Positions 49,084 to 57,949 of a stretch of 64,000 nucleotides of DNA are shown one piece after another; the first letter of the stretch is position 1, and every line of letters begins with the position of its first letter. A model generated the notes under the pieces. It was given only the letters and a program-made list of their open reading frames with translations, made no database searches and had not been told where the DNA came from. A program made the translations under genes and the position numbers. The DNA lies in assembly GCF_020881035.1 (NCBI RefSeq), contig NZ_JAJITC010000012.1, positions 1 to 64,000 on the forward strand, written 5' to 3'. This DNA comes from Paraburkholderia translucens (GTDB taxonomy: Bacteria > Pseudomonadota > Gammaproteobacteria > Burkholderiales > Burkholderiaceae).

Positions 49084-49917
49084 ATGTCGTATCAACAGGA
49101 TTTGGACGGCGTGCGCGTTGTGCTCAGTGCGCCGCAGCTCGCCGCGGTGCTCACCCGTGAGTCGATCAGCCAGACGGAAATGCTTTCGAACCGGCTATGG
49201 GGCGGGTTGCGACTCGTCGGCGGCCTGCTGGAAATGGTCGGAGCCGGGGCGCTGTGTGTGATGCCGGAACCAACGATGGCGAGCAAGGCCGGGTGTATTG
49301 TGTTCGGCGCACATGGTTCTGACTCGGCAGCGGCGGGTCTGCGTCAGGTCTGGACAGGGCGCGATACGGCCACCCTCACCCAGCAGGGTACGACGAAGCT
49401 GGCCGAGGCGATCAATGTCAGCTCCGATATGGCCGACAAGATCGGCCTGTCGCTCGATATGGTCGTGCCGTTCGGTTTCGCCGGCTCGATCAAGGCTGCA
49501 CGCGTGGCCGGTATCACCATGGGCCGGATCAACCTGATAGATCACGAAGCGAAGGCCGGAAGCCGGATTGGTGGGCATACAATAGAGAAACACGTCGGAC
49601 GGACTGAAGCACAATTGCGGGAGCGATTGGCCAGCGAGACCGACAGGAAAGTAATCTCATCATTCTCTGATCTGCGATCTGCCGAATGGGCTATTTCCGA
49701 CCTCATGCAGGCTAACGCCATACAAATCAGAACATGGTCTCAATCATTGCCGAACTACCCGCTCGTTCTCAATGGCCATGTTGGCCGAAACGTGGGATAC
49801 GGCGTTATTCGTGCGACCGGCAAGCTGGTTCCCATGAACCGGGTGCGAGTTACCCTTAAACACAAGCCCTATAATGGCATGCCGTATTTCATCTTGACCG
49901 CCTATCTGGAGCCATAA
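49084..49917 (+). CDS. RNase A-like (CdiA-CT type) toxin with pretoxin region
   Basis: This 277-residue protein has two parts. Residues about 30-160 are a hydrophobic, Gly-rich region (WGGLRLVGGLLEMVGAGALC, GAHGSDSAAAGLRQVWTGRD, then a helical segment) of the kind that precedes toxin domains in CdiA/Rhs proteins. Residues about 165-277 form a bacterial RNase A-like domain: HTIEKHVGRTEAQLRERL with the first catalytic His, ISSFSDLRSAEWAISDLMQAN, GYGVIRATGKLVPMNRVRVTLKH and a YFILTAYLEP end. It would cleave RNA in the cytoplasm of a target cell. It lacks a signal peptide and an N-terminal delivery domain, so it may be a cargo effector of a secretion system encoded elsewhere. GAGGAATACGG precedes the ATG. 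Confidence 0.75.
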   Translation: MSYQQDLDGVRVVLSAPQLAAVLTRESISQTEMLSNRLWGGLRLVGGLLEMVGAGALCVMPEPTMASKAGCIVFGAHGSDSAAAGLRQVWTGRDTATLTQQGTTKLAEAINVSSDMADKIGLSLDMVVPFGFAGSIKAARVAGITMGRINLIDHEAKAGSRIGGHTIEKHVGRTEAQLRERLASETDRKVISSFSDLRSAEWAISDLMQANAIQIRTWSQSLPNYPLVLNGHVGRNVGYGVIRATGKLVPMNRVRVTLKHKPYNGMPYFILTAYLEP

Positions 49918-50210
49918 TGATGGGAGAAATCGAATATCCCAATTTGCGATTGCTTTTCGATGGGTATTTGAACCAGGACTACGATCTGCATGGTGAGACA
50001 TATGCCGATGTCGTGCGTGCTTACCGTTCCGAAATAGACGAAGGTATGCGGCTCGAAGCAATCGCGGAAATAGAGAGATTTCAGGCTCAGCACCGGCTGG
50101 ATCTGGCGAGCGCATTTGAATCGAACTTCGAGCGTGAGCTTTCCATTACATCGCGTGACTATACGGCTCAATCATTCCTTGACGAGCTAAAGCGCCTTCT
50201 AAGCGAGTAA
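49917..50210 (+). CDS. CdiI-like immunity protein
   Basis: This 97-residue acidic protein begins within the toxin stop codon (TAATG), so the pair is translationally coupled. YPNLRLLFDGYLNQDYDLHG near the N-terminus and ADVVRAYRSEIDEGMRLEAIAEIERF follow the CdiI_2-type immunity pattern. It should bind and block the adjacent RNase A-like toxin in the producing cell. A second ATG three bases on would remove only one Met. There is no signal peptide, consistent with a cytoplasmic toxin target. Confidence 0.75.
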   Translation: MMGEIEYPNLRLLFDGYLNQDYDLHGETYADVVRAYRSEIDEGMRLEAIAEIERFQAQHRLDLASAFESNFERELSITSRDYTAQSFLDELKRLLSE

Positions 50211-50397
50211 TGGGGCCTGGGGCGGCTTTGTGCCGCCCGGCGCAAGCGAGCGCATCCTCGAACAGACAAAGAATGGAAACGGGCAACGGTCGAAAACTCG
50301 GAAAACTGCTCCGCAGCTCCTTCCGGACACAAGAGCTCCGGCAGCGCGCGCAACTGGTCAACGCGAACGACAGCGGCCGTAACAGAAACGAGCTGCT

Positions 50398-51180
50398 TCA
50401 TTGTGCCGACACGGAATCGAGCCCAGTCGCCCGAACCACCTCCTGCGCGCCCGGTGACACCAGATATTCGAGCAGCGCCTTTGCTTCCCGCGGATGCGGC
50501 GCGTTGACCGGAATCCCTGCGGCGAAGCGCGTGACCGATTGCACCGACTCCGGAATCCTGCCGACGAACGTCACCCCCTTCACCGGCAGCAACTCGCTGA
50601 CCTGCTGGAAGCCGATCTCATACTCGCCGCTCGCCACGACCGAGGCGACCGGAATCTTCGGCACCATCTTCGCTTTCGGGCCGGCCTGATCTTCGATGCC
50701 GAGCCGCTTGAACAACTCGCGCTGAATATAGACGCCGCTCGCGCTGTCCGAGTAAGCAATCGACTTCGCATGCAACAGCACGTCCTTCAGGCCCTCGACG
50801 GTGCTGATGTCGGGCTTAGGCGCGCCCTCGCGCACCACCATGCCGATGCGCGAATCGGCGAGCTCCACGCGCGAACCGGGCATGACCTTGCCCTGCTTGA
50901 TGAGATCGTCGAGCGCATAGCCGACCATGATCACGACGTCCGCGGATTCGCCGCGCGCAAGCCGGTTCGGAATCGCTTCCGGCGATCGACCCATCGACGG
51001 CCCGAGGATCGTGTCGAGCGTGTTGCCGGTCGAGGCAGCGAACTGCGGCCCAAGCTGTTTATACGCGGCGGTGAAGCCTCCCGAAGTCATCACGCGAAGT
51101 TCGGCTGCCTCTACCTGCGTGGCGGCGACGCCGTTGGCGAGCAGCCCGGCGGTGAGCAAGGCCAGAAAGAATCTTTTCAT
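50398..51180 (-). CDS. ModA-like periplasmic substrate-binding protein
   Basis: This 260-residue exported protein has a signal peptide (KRFFLALLTAGLLANGVAAT, residues 2-25) and the ModA/extracellular SBP 11 pattern: ELRVMTSGGFTAAYKQLGPQFAASTGN, RGESADVVIMVGYALDDLIKQG, AYSDSASGVYIQRELFKRLG and GEYEIGFQQVSELLPVKGV. Molybdate ModA proteins have a similar fold, but no modB/modC is adjacent, and this subgroup often stands alone, binding an unidentified ligand. The ATG at 51180 is chosen because the signal peptide starts there. Confidence 0.82.
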   Translation of the reverse strand: MKRFFLALLTAGLLANGVAATQVEAAELRVMTSGGFTAAYKQLGPQFAASTGNTLDTILGPSMGRSPEAIPNRLARGESADVVIMVGYALDDLIKQGKVMPGSRVELADSRIGMVVREGAPKPDISTVEGLKDVLLHAKSIAYSDSASGVYIQRELFKRLGIEDQAGPKAKMVPKIPVASVVASGEYEIGFQQVSELLPVKGVTFVGRIPESVQSVTRFAAGIPVNAPHPREAKALLEYLVSPGAQEVVRATGLDSVSAQ

Positions 51181-51298
51181 CGGTATGGGTGCCGGAGTGG
51201 TAAGGGGTGAGTGCGCCACCGCAACCATACCCGAATGACGGCGCGACGAGAACCCGTCACGCGCGGATAACGCGTGAAGCGTCGGCAACGCCCCGCCG

Positions 51299-54200
51299 TC
51301 AATGCGCGTTCAGATAGTCGACGATCAGCGGATAGACATCGAGCGCCGCGTTCTTGCCGAAGATGCAGTCGATATGCCCATAGCCGGGGATCAGATGCCG
51401 CTCGTACGGCTGCTCGGGGAAGTGCTCACGCAGCAAGGCGTAAGTGAGCGCAGTGCTGACCGGCAGATAGGTTTCGTTCTTTTCGCCGTGAATGAATCCG
51501 ATCGGCAGACGCATGCCCTCGAGTCCTTTCGTGCCGTTCGCGCCAGTCAGATACACGTCATCACCGCGCGCATCGACGACCTTGCCCGCGCGCACCATCG
51601 TCGCAAGGTGCTGGAAGACAGACATGTCGTGAATGCCGAACAGTTCCTGCAGGTTCGAATGCAACGTCTGGTTCAGCTTGTCGTGCTCGTAGAGCAGGCC
51701 ATAGAGGAACGTCGCGCGATCACAGATCGGATTGCCGCAGCCTTCCGCGTGATCGAGCGGATAGAGGCGCAGCGCCTCGTCGAGCAGGTTGGCGGGCCAC
51801 GAGTCTTCCTGCGTATAGGCTGTGAGGTCGCGCACGCGCAGATGCTGCATCAGGTCGGGAATATGCAAGCCGGCCTTGATGCGTTGCAACGTGCCCGGTA
51901 CCGGATGCGCGGACACCTGTGAAATCACCGCCGAGCGCACGCCGTCGAGTCCATGCAGCAGCGACATGGTGAGCGCGAGGCCGCCCAGGCAGTGGCCGAG
52001 CACCTGGATCTGCGGCACACCGGTCAGCTCGCGAATCTTCGCGACCGCGGCGGGAATGTCCTCGCGCGCGACCTTGTCGACGTTGGTCGGCACCAGCACG
52101 GTAGGCAGTTCTATGCTCACGCGCAAATCGACGAGCCACACGTCGTAGCCGCAGGCGTAAAGATATTCGACGAGGTTGGTCGGCGTCAGATCGGTCGAGA
52201 AGATGCGGCTCGATACGCCCGATCCGTGGATCAGCAGAATCGGCTTCGAGGCTTTGCCGGCGCCCGGATCGAAGTAGCGCGTGAGCTTGAGCCGCGTGCG
52301 GTCGGGCGTGTCGAAGTACGTGACTTGCGGCGCCGGCGCGCGCAACATGCGTTTCGCTCGCGGCGGCGTGTGCGGATCGTAAAACTGCAGCGGCGCGGCC
52401 ACGCCGCCGTATTCGGCGTACAGCACGCCCGCGAAGAACTTGCCGAACTTCAGCGTCCATTCGAGGCGCGTCTTCAGATCGGGTGCATTCGTGACTTCGA
52501 GCGTGCGCTGCTCCTTCAGGAAGTTTTCCGGCGTGACGATCAGTGTTGCCGTGCCGGCGACCGGCGCATCGTCCTGCGCCGACGCGCGAATCTCCGTGTA
52601 CAGCGTATTGGTCTGCTCCCACAGGTTGATCGGCGAGGTCCGCGTAATGATCTTCTTGCCGGTCAGGTACCAGGTTTTGCCTTCGACCGCATCGAGCGTC
52701 ATGCGGTAGTTCATGTTGCGCTCGTCGACGTCGGACTCGTTGACGACAAACAGGTTGAACGTGCCGTCGCTGATCGTCAGCGGCTGCGCGGAGAGGGCGG
52801 GGCAGGTCAGCGTGCCGGCGGTTCGCGCGAGATGATTCGGGTTGCCGAGCATATCGGCGAGATCGTCGGACTCGACCGTCAGCGTGAATTCGATCGGGCT
52901 CTTCGCCGCTTCGCCCGCCCCGTTGGGCGTGTAGGTGCCGACCATCGTCTCCGTGAAGCGCAGGCCGATCTTCTGCGCGGGCGGCGCGGCGGCAGTGCCC
53001 CGCGATGTGTAATCGATCGTCCAGCCGTGCGCTTTGGCGAGCAACGCGCAACTGCGTTCGGCGAGCGCCGAGATGGTCAGCAGCGGGTTCACGCCGAGCG
53101 ACATCGGCATCACCGCGCCGTCCATCACATAGAGGCCGTCGTGCACCGCGGCGCCGGCCTTGCCGCTGAACACGCGGCCCTGATGATCCACCACGCCGCG
53201 CTCGGCGTCCTCGCCCATCCCGCAGCCACCGAGCGGATGCACGGTCACGGTGCGCCGGCCGGCGATTTTCGTCGAAATCGGATTGCGCAGATATTTGCCG
53301 CCGAGCGGCTTGGTCGCCTTGATGAGCACGTCCTCGATGGTCTGGAAGATCGGCTGACGTCCCGCGTTCTTCCATTCGATGCGTGCGCGGCCTTTGTCAC
53401 CGACCGTGATGCGGCCGTCTTCGTCGTCGTGCGCCATCACGAGGTAGCTTTGCGTGTGATTGAGCGCGCCGTGATAGGGGCCGCGAATCAGGCTTTCGAT
53501 TGCGCGGCCCTCGTAGGCCATCCTGTCGAGCAGCGACGGCGGCCCGGCCGCATCCACGCCTTCGAGCGGCGCGACCGCGCCGAGCATGCCGACGAGCGCC
53601 TCGCCGACCGGCCCGGCCAGCGAACCTTCCTCGATCACATAGCCATTCCCGACGCTTTTCTCGTCGGCGCGATTGTCGATCAGCCCGGTGATGGTGGGAC
53701 CGACCGGCGGAATCTGCCCTTTCTTGTGCGCGCCCCAGCCGACGCCGTTGATCGTGTCCTTCGTGTTGTACGCGAACGCGAGCACGTCGCCGTTGCCGGT
53801 GAAATGCCGGCCGAGCATCTCCGACGTGCTCAAGCCCGCGTCGCGCGAGCGCAGCAGCAGCGCGCTCGAACCGATCGTGCCGGCCGCGACGATGACGATG
53901 TCGGCCAGCACGAACAGATCAGGCGCGTCGTAGCTTTCGCGGCCGAGTTTCACGAGTTGGAAGTTGACCTTCCATTGCTGTGTGTCGGCGTCGCGCAGCA
54001 CCGAATGCACGGCCGTGCCGGTGAAAATCTGCGCGCCGTGCGCGACCGCGTCGGGCAAATAGTTCATGTGCGTCGAGTTCTTCGCGTCGTAGTTGCAACC
54101 GGAGTTGCAGTCGCCGCAACCGACACAGCGCTGCTGCTCGACGCCCGCCGCGTTCGGGCCGTCCTTGAATGTGACGGTGATCGGCGGACGGCTGAAGCGC

Positions 54201-54715
54201 TCCGCCATGCCGAGCGCCCGCGCCGATTTTTCGAGCGCCTGCAGCTTCGGCAGCGGCGGGAAATCGTCGGGCACGGGCGCCGGTGACAGCATTTTCCACG
54301 CAAGCGCGTAGCCGTCGTCGCGTCCGGCCTTGTCGGCACGCAGCGCGGCTGGCCAGCGCGGGTCGTCCCATAGGCGTGGATCGGCCTCGAGCGCGACGTT
54401 TGCGTTGATCAGCGAGGTGCCGCCGAGCCCGCAGCCCACCACCGCGTTGACGTCCTGGTTGACGTGGACTTCGAGCAGCGCGAGCGGCGAACCGATTTGC
54501 GCCTCGGCCGTGTTGTACTGAATCTGCTCAGCGCCCTGCACGGGCGTGCGCGGAAACTCGCCGGCCATGAATTCGCGCCCACGCTCGAGCACGCACACGC
54601 GACGGCCCGCGCGCGCCATGCGGCTCGCGGCGATTGCGCCGCCGTAGCCGGACCCTATCACCACCACCTCGTAGTGCCTTTGCAGCGCCGTCGGCGCGCT
54701 CGATAAGCGGTTCAT
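51299..54715 (-). CDS. GMC oxidoreductase fused to an alpha/beta hydrolase (cholesterol-oxidase-like)
   Basis: This 1138-residue protein has an N-terminal flavoprotein (residues about 15-560) with the FAD motif VVVIGSGYGGAIAASRMA, a four-cysteine cluster CVGCGDCNSGCNYDAKN seen in cholesterol-oxidase-like GMC enzymes, and HPLGGCGMGEDAERG near the active site. A beta-rich middle part (about 580-810) follows. The C-terminal alpha/beta hydrolase (about 825-1138) has LIHGSGVSSRIF and VLGHCLGGLAL, where the nucleophile position is Cys (C909), as in PHA synthases, in place of Ser. It may oxidise and then cleave a sterol- or lipid-like substrate. The ATG at 54715 follows GAGGTGG. Confidence 0.82.
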   Translation of the reverse strand: MNRLSSAPTALQRHYEVVVIGSGYGGAIAASRMARAGRRVCVLERGREFMAGEFPRTPVQGAEQIQYNTAEAQIGSPLALLEVHVNQDVNAVVGCGLGGTSLINANVALEADPRLWDDPRWPAALRADKAGRDDGYALAWKMLSPAPVPDDFPPLPKLQALEKSARALGMAERFSRPPITVTFKDGPNAAGVEQQRCVGCGDCNSGCNYDAKNSTHMNYLPDAVAHGAQIFTGTAVHSVLRDADTQQWKVNFQLVKLGRESYDAPDLFVLADIVIVAAGTIGSSALLLRSRDAGLSTSEMLGRHFTGNGDVLAFAYNTKDTINGVGWGAHKKGQIPPVGPTITGLIDNRADEKSVGNGYVIEEGSLAGPVGEALVGMLGAVAPLEGVDAAGPPSLLDRMAYEGRAIESLIRGPYHGALNHTQSYLVMAHDDEDGRITVGDKGRARIEWKNAGRQPIFQTIEDVLIKATKPLGGKYLRNPISTKIAGRRTVTVHPLGGCGMGEDAERGVVDHQGRVFSGKAGAAVHDGLYVMDGAVMPMSLGVNPLLTISALAERSCALLAKAHGWTIDYTSRGTAAAPPAQKIGLRFTETMVGTYTPNGAGEAAKSPIEFTLTVESDDLADMLGNPNHLARTAGTLTCPALSAQPLTISDGTFNLFVVNESDVDERNMNYRMTLDAVEGKTWYLTGKKIITRTSPINLWEQTNTLYTEIRASAQDDAPVAGTATLIVTPENFLKEQRTLEVTNAPDLKTRLEWTLKFGKFFAGVLYAEYGGVAAPLQFYDPHTPPRAKRMLRAPAPQVTYFDTPDRTRLKLTRYFDPGAGKASKPILLIHGSGVSSRIFSTDLTPTNLVEYLYACGYDVWLVDLRVSIELPTVLVPTNVDKVAREDIPAAVAKIRELTGVPQIQVLGHCLGGLALTMSLLHGLDGVRSAVISQVSAHPVPGTLQRIKAGLHIPDLMQHLRVRDLTAYTQEDSWPANLLDEALRLYPLDHAEGCGNPICDRATFLYGLLYEHDKLNQTLHSNLQELFGIHDMSVFQHLATMVRAGKVVDARGDDVYLTGANGTKGLEGMRLPIGFIHGEKNETYLPVSTALTYALLREHFPEQPYERHLIPGYGHIDCIFGKNAALDVYPLIVDYLNAH

Positions 54716-54897
54716 CAGGACCACCTCGTCTGGAATCGGATGCGGGGAGTAGAGGCTCGACTTCGGAACAAAGACGGCATGCAGCGGCGGATTTTTTATC
54801 GTAGGCGCAATATCGGTGCAAGCAAAGCGGGCGCAAACAAGCGCGCCGTGGATGGCGCGCCTCTTAGGCGTAGCTGGCCGGTTGGTTGTCCGAACTA

Positions 54898-55689
54898 TTA
54901 CGCGGCCACTTCATTGAATTCACTGTCGCTCGATTCCGCCGCGAGCAGATTCAGCGCCACCAGAATCGCCGCGCGATTGTCGAGGTCGATCGCGATGCCG
55001 AGCACGTCGCTGAGCCAGCGGCCGATCTTCGTGTTGGAAAATTCCTCTGCGCCGGCCGTCTTTTTCATCGTGACGCCGAGTTTGACGGCGCGATAGTGAT
55101 AGGAGGGCACGCGATGCTGAGCCGCGACCGCCGAGAGCCCGCCTTTGCCTTCCGAGCACCAGCCGAGGCTGCCGGCCAGCACGATTCGCTCGGGTTCGTC
55201 GAGCCCTTCGATGAACTCGCGCGCCGCACACCGCACGCGCTCTTCGTCGAGGCCGTATTGCAGCAGCACGCTTTGCACCGGGTCTTCGAGCGCGTGCGCG
55301 TGCAGATCGATCTCCTGCGCGACGCCCTCGGTTTCCATCGATACGTTGCGCTGATGGCACGCGCTGCGCAGGCAGTCGATCAGATAACGGCGGAAATACG
55401 CGCACACTGCGTAACTGTTGGACGGCGCGCTGTCGGCGCAGGCGTTCGTTTCGGTATGACCGGGCGCGAGGCGCAGCACCTTCGCGTAGATGAACTGCGC
55501 GACCAGTTCTTCCTTGTCTTCGCCGAGCGCCTGCAATTCGAGCGGGTGATAGGTCCGCAACGCGCGCTTGACCAGTTCGACCATCGAGACCATTTCGTCC
55601 GCGGACAGCCGGGTGCGCCTGCGCCACAAATCAGGCAGGACCGCGTCGTCGAGTTGGCGGGCGAACTCGTAGCTCGGGACTGCGCCCAT
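54898..55689 (-). CDS. Hypothetical protein, weakly sigma-factor-like
   Basis: This 263-residue protein is all-helical in appearance, without membrane segments. Residues about 55-125 (ELVAQFIYAKVLRL, then SYAVCAYFRRYLIDCLRSAC) faintly recall sigma-70 region 2, and residues about 180-215 (ERIVLAGSLGWCSEGKGGLSAVAAQHRV) could form a helix-turn-helix, but no convincing family match is possible by eye. The ATG at 55689 follows GGAGG at the right distance; a GTG at 55704 would lie before it. It is upstream of, and in the same direction as, the GMC fusion gene, so it may regulate or serve that gene. Confidence 0.55.
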   Translation of the reverse strand: MGAVPSYEFARQLDDAVLPDLWRRRTRLSADEMVSMVELVKRALRTYHPLELQALGEDKEELVAQFIYAKVLRLAPGHTETNACADSAPSNSYAVCAYFRRYLIDCLRSACHQRNVSMETEGVAQEIDLHAHALEDPVQSVLLQYGLDEERVRCAAREFIEGLDEPERIVLAGSLGWCSEGKGGLSAVAAQHRVPSYHYRAVKLGVTMKKTAGAEEFSNTKIGRWLSDVLGIAIDLDNRAAILVALNLLAAESSDSEFNEVAA

Positions 55690-56032
55690 GGAAACCTCCG
55701 TCACGGTTGGCGTGTGGCGCGGCGGGCCGCGGCGCGTGAGCCGCGAAGCGGGGGAAAGGCTGCCTGAAATGCCGCGCCGAAATGTGAATGCAGTATGGTT
55801 CGCGGCAAGGCCTTCGCCTATATGGATTAAGTGTTAGCTGATGGGTAAACTGCCGGGTAAACCTTCTGACGGAAGAAGACCGGCCATTCGTCTGAAGAGT
55901 GGGCATTCGCTGCAGGAGAAGCCGCGCGGGTGCCCGTTTGTCGCCCGGCTCGTCCTGCGGCTTCGCCGGGGCGCCGGCGCCTGGTCAGCGCTTCGTCTCG
56001 ACGAAGTTGCATGCCCCCGAGGAGACCGCCCC
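55690..56032. other. Divergent intergenic region, 343 bp
   Basis: No gene is supported between the divergent hypothetical gene and the histidine kinase gene. The reading frame of the kinase stays open upstream to 55841, but that part lacks a ribosome site and hydrophobic or conserved sequence. The kinase's own GAGGAGACC lies at about 56018-56026. Confidence 0.4.
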
Positions 56033-57949
56033 ATGCGGGCCGACCCGATCCAGCGTGCCATCGACGAAGACCTCGTGCGGGTGCTCTATGCGCAGGACCC
56101 GATCGCGTTCTTTTCGCACTGGTTTTCGATCGCGGTGCTCGTGGCGATCTACTGGCCGCATGTGCCGTACCCGTCGCTATTTATCGCGTGCTTCGTTTTT
56201 TATGCCCTCGCCAATTGCGCGGGGCTCGCGCTGTGGATCTGCAATCGCCGCTTTCCGCACCTGGTCTCGCCGCGCGACTGGATTTATCTGCATGCGCTGC
56301 GCGGCGTGCTCCTGTATAGCGGACCGGGCTTTGCGGTATGGTTCGCGTTCCAAAGTCCGCAAACCGATCTGCCGCTACTGCATACCGTGATGCTGGTGAC
56401 GCTCGCGGCCGGCGTGTTCATGTCGAATGGTTTCGATCTTCTCAATTTTTCGACGTCGATTCCGTTCCTGCTGCTGCCATCGATCGTGCTGCATTTCGGC
56501 TCGCACACGTTCGATCGCACGATCCTTGCGATCGTGCTCGCGTTCTTCTTCTGCGCGATCAACGTCTACGCGATGAGTTATCGCAAGCTGTTTCGCCAGG
56601 TCGTGCAGGCGCGTATCGATCAGCAGTACCTGGCGGAGTCGCTGGCGGCGCAAAAGCGCGTCGCCGAAGAGGCAAGCCTCGCGAAGACGCGCTTTTTCGC
56701 AGCGGCCAGCCACGATCTGCGTCAACCGCTCCATGCAATCGGCCTGCTCGCGGCGTCGCTGAACGATCCGGCCGCGACGCCCGCGCAGCAGGCGAAGACC
56801 GCCGGGCACATCATCTACAACGTCGAGGCGCTCAATCAGCTCTTCAACCAGGTGCTCGATCTTGCGCGGCTGGAGAGCGGCGTGACCCAGGTGATCCGGT
56901 TGCACTTCCGGCTCGCCGAACTGTTCGAGCGGGTCGGCAGCCAGTATCGTCCGCAGGCGGCGGCAAAGGGGCTCGCGCTGCGCATCGCGCCGACTTCGAT
57001 GATCGTCTACGACGATCCCGTGCTGCTCGAACGCGTGCTGAGCAATCTGCTGTCGAACGCGGTGCGTTATACCGAGCGAGGCGCGATCTGGCTCGGCTTC
57101 CGACGCGCGGGGCGGCCGAACGGCGGCTTTATCGAGGTGCGCGATTCGGGCATCGGCATTGCGCCGGAAGAGCACGAACGTATTTTCGAGGAGTTCTATC
57201 AGGTGGAGAATCCGCAGCGCGACGCGCGTCAGGGGCATGGGCTCGGGCTGCCGACCGTCAAGCGGCTCGTCGGCCTGCTCGGCAGCGAGTTGCAGTTGCG
57301 CTCCGCGCCGGGGCGCGGCTCCGTGTTCCGCTTTGCGGTGCAGGCGGGCGATGCGGGCAGCATCGTCGCGAGTCTGAACGACTCGGTCGCGGGTGGCGCA
57401 GCCGCGCAGGGGCGCCGAGTGCTGTGCATCGACGACGAGCCGTCGATACTCGAAGGCCTCACGAGTCTGCTCGCGCGTTGGGGCTGCAGCGTGCGCGGCG
57501 CGCGCGACGAAGCCGAGGCGCTCGCCGCGCTCGCGGACGGTTTCGTGCCCGACGCGGTGCTATGTGATTACCAGCTCGCGCATCACCGCACCGGCGCGGA
57601 GGCGCTCAGCGCGATGCGCGGCGCGCTCGGGCGCGCAGGACATGGCCATGTGGTGACGCTGCTGATCACCGGCGATATGGCATCGCCGGAACTGGAGGCG
57701 CTCGCGTTGCAGGGGATTCCGGTGCTGCACAAGCCGGTGACGCCGGCGCGCTTGCGGCGCACGCTGGAAATGCTGTGGCAGCAGGCGGAACTCGACAAGG
57801 GGCGAGCGGCGGGCGTGGCGGTATCGGGGGAGGGGGCGGCAGAGGCTGACCCCGTGCATTCGCCCGCCGCGGCCGGCTTTCAGCCAACTGAAGCGGGCTC
57901 TGCGGCGCAACCGGCTACAACGTCTTCCCACCCTCCAGCCATCCGTTGA
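56033..57949 (+). CDS. Hybrid membrane sensor histidine kinase/response regulator
   Basis: This 638-residue protein has five or six N-terminal membrane helices (about 25-180), a short coiled-coil, a HisKA domain with H227 in FFAAASHDLRQPLHAIGLLA, an ATPase domain (LLSNAVRYTERG N-box, VRDSGIGIAP G1, GHGLGLPTVKRLVGLLG G2) and a receiver domain from about 460 with D512 in AVLCDYQLAHH. Without an extracellular loop domain, it likely senses the membrane state or a lipophilic signal through its helices. The gene is convergent with a LuxR-type regulator, overlapping it by 35 bases, so the two may form a phosphorelay. Confidence 0.88.
   Translation: MRADPIQRAIDEDLVRVLYAQDPIAFFSHWFSIAVLVAIYWPHVPYPSLFIACFVFYALANCAGLALWICNRRFPHLVSPRDWIYLHALRGVLLYSGPGFAVWFAFQSPQTDLPLLHTVMLVTLAAGVFMSNGFDLLNFSTSIPFLLLPSIVLHFGSHTFDRTILAIVLAFFFCAINVYAMSYRKLFRQVVQARIDQQYLAESLAAQKRVAEEASLAKTRFFAAASHDLRQPLHAIGLLAASLNDPAATPAQQAKTAGHIIYNVEALNQLFNQVLDLARLESGVTQVIRLHFRLAELFERVGSQYRPQAAAKGLALRIAPTSMIVYDDPVLLERVLSNLLSNAVRYTERGAIWLGFRRAGRPNGGFIEVRDSGIGIAPEEHERIFEEFYQVENPQRDARQGHGLGLPTVKRLVGLLGSELQLRSAPGRGSVFRFAVQAGDAGSIVASLNDSVAGGAAAQGRRVLCIDDEPSILEGLTSLLARWGCSVRGARDEAEALAALADGFVPDAVLCDYQLAHHRTGAEALSAMRGALGRAGHGHVVTLLITGDMASPELEALALQGIPVLHKPVTPARLRRTLEMLWQQAELDKGRAAGVAVSGEGAAEADPVHSPAAAGFQPTEAGSAAQPATTSSHPPAIR

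Noticed and set aside
48835..49095. 86-codon minus-strand frame before the toxin gene
   Set aside because: Cys/Trp-rich and without similarity; the plus-strand fragment in the same region looks more natural.
51953..54286. 777-codon open frame antisense to the GMC fusion gene
   Set aside because: Very long, but Arg/Asp/His-rich and without motifs; the minus strand has clear FAD, cysteine-cluster and hydrolase motifs.
54886..55767. Plus-strand open frame opposite the sigma-like hypothetical gene
   Set aside because: Composition is Arg/Gly-rich as in other GC-driven shadow frames, and the minus-strand gene has a good GGAGG start.
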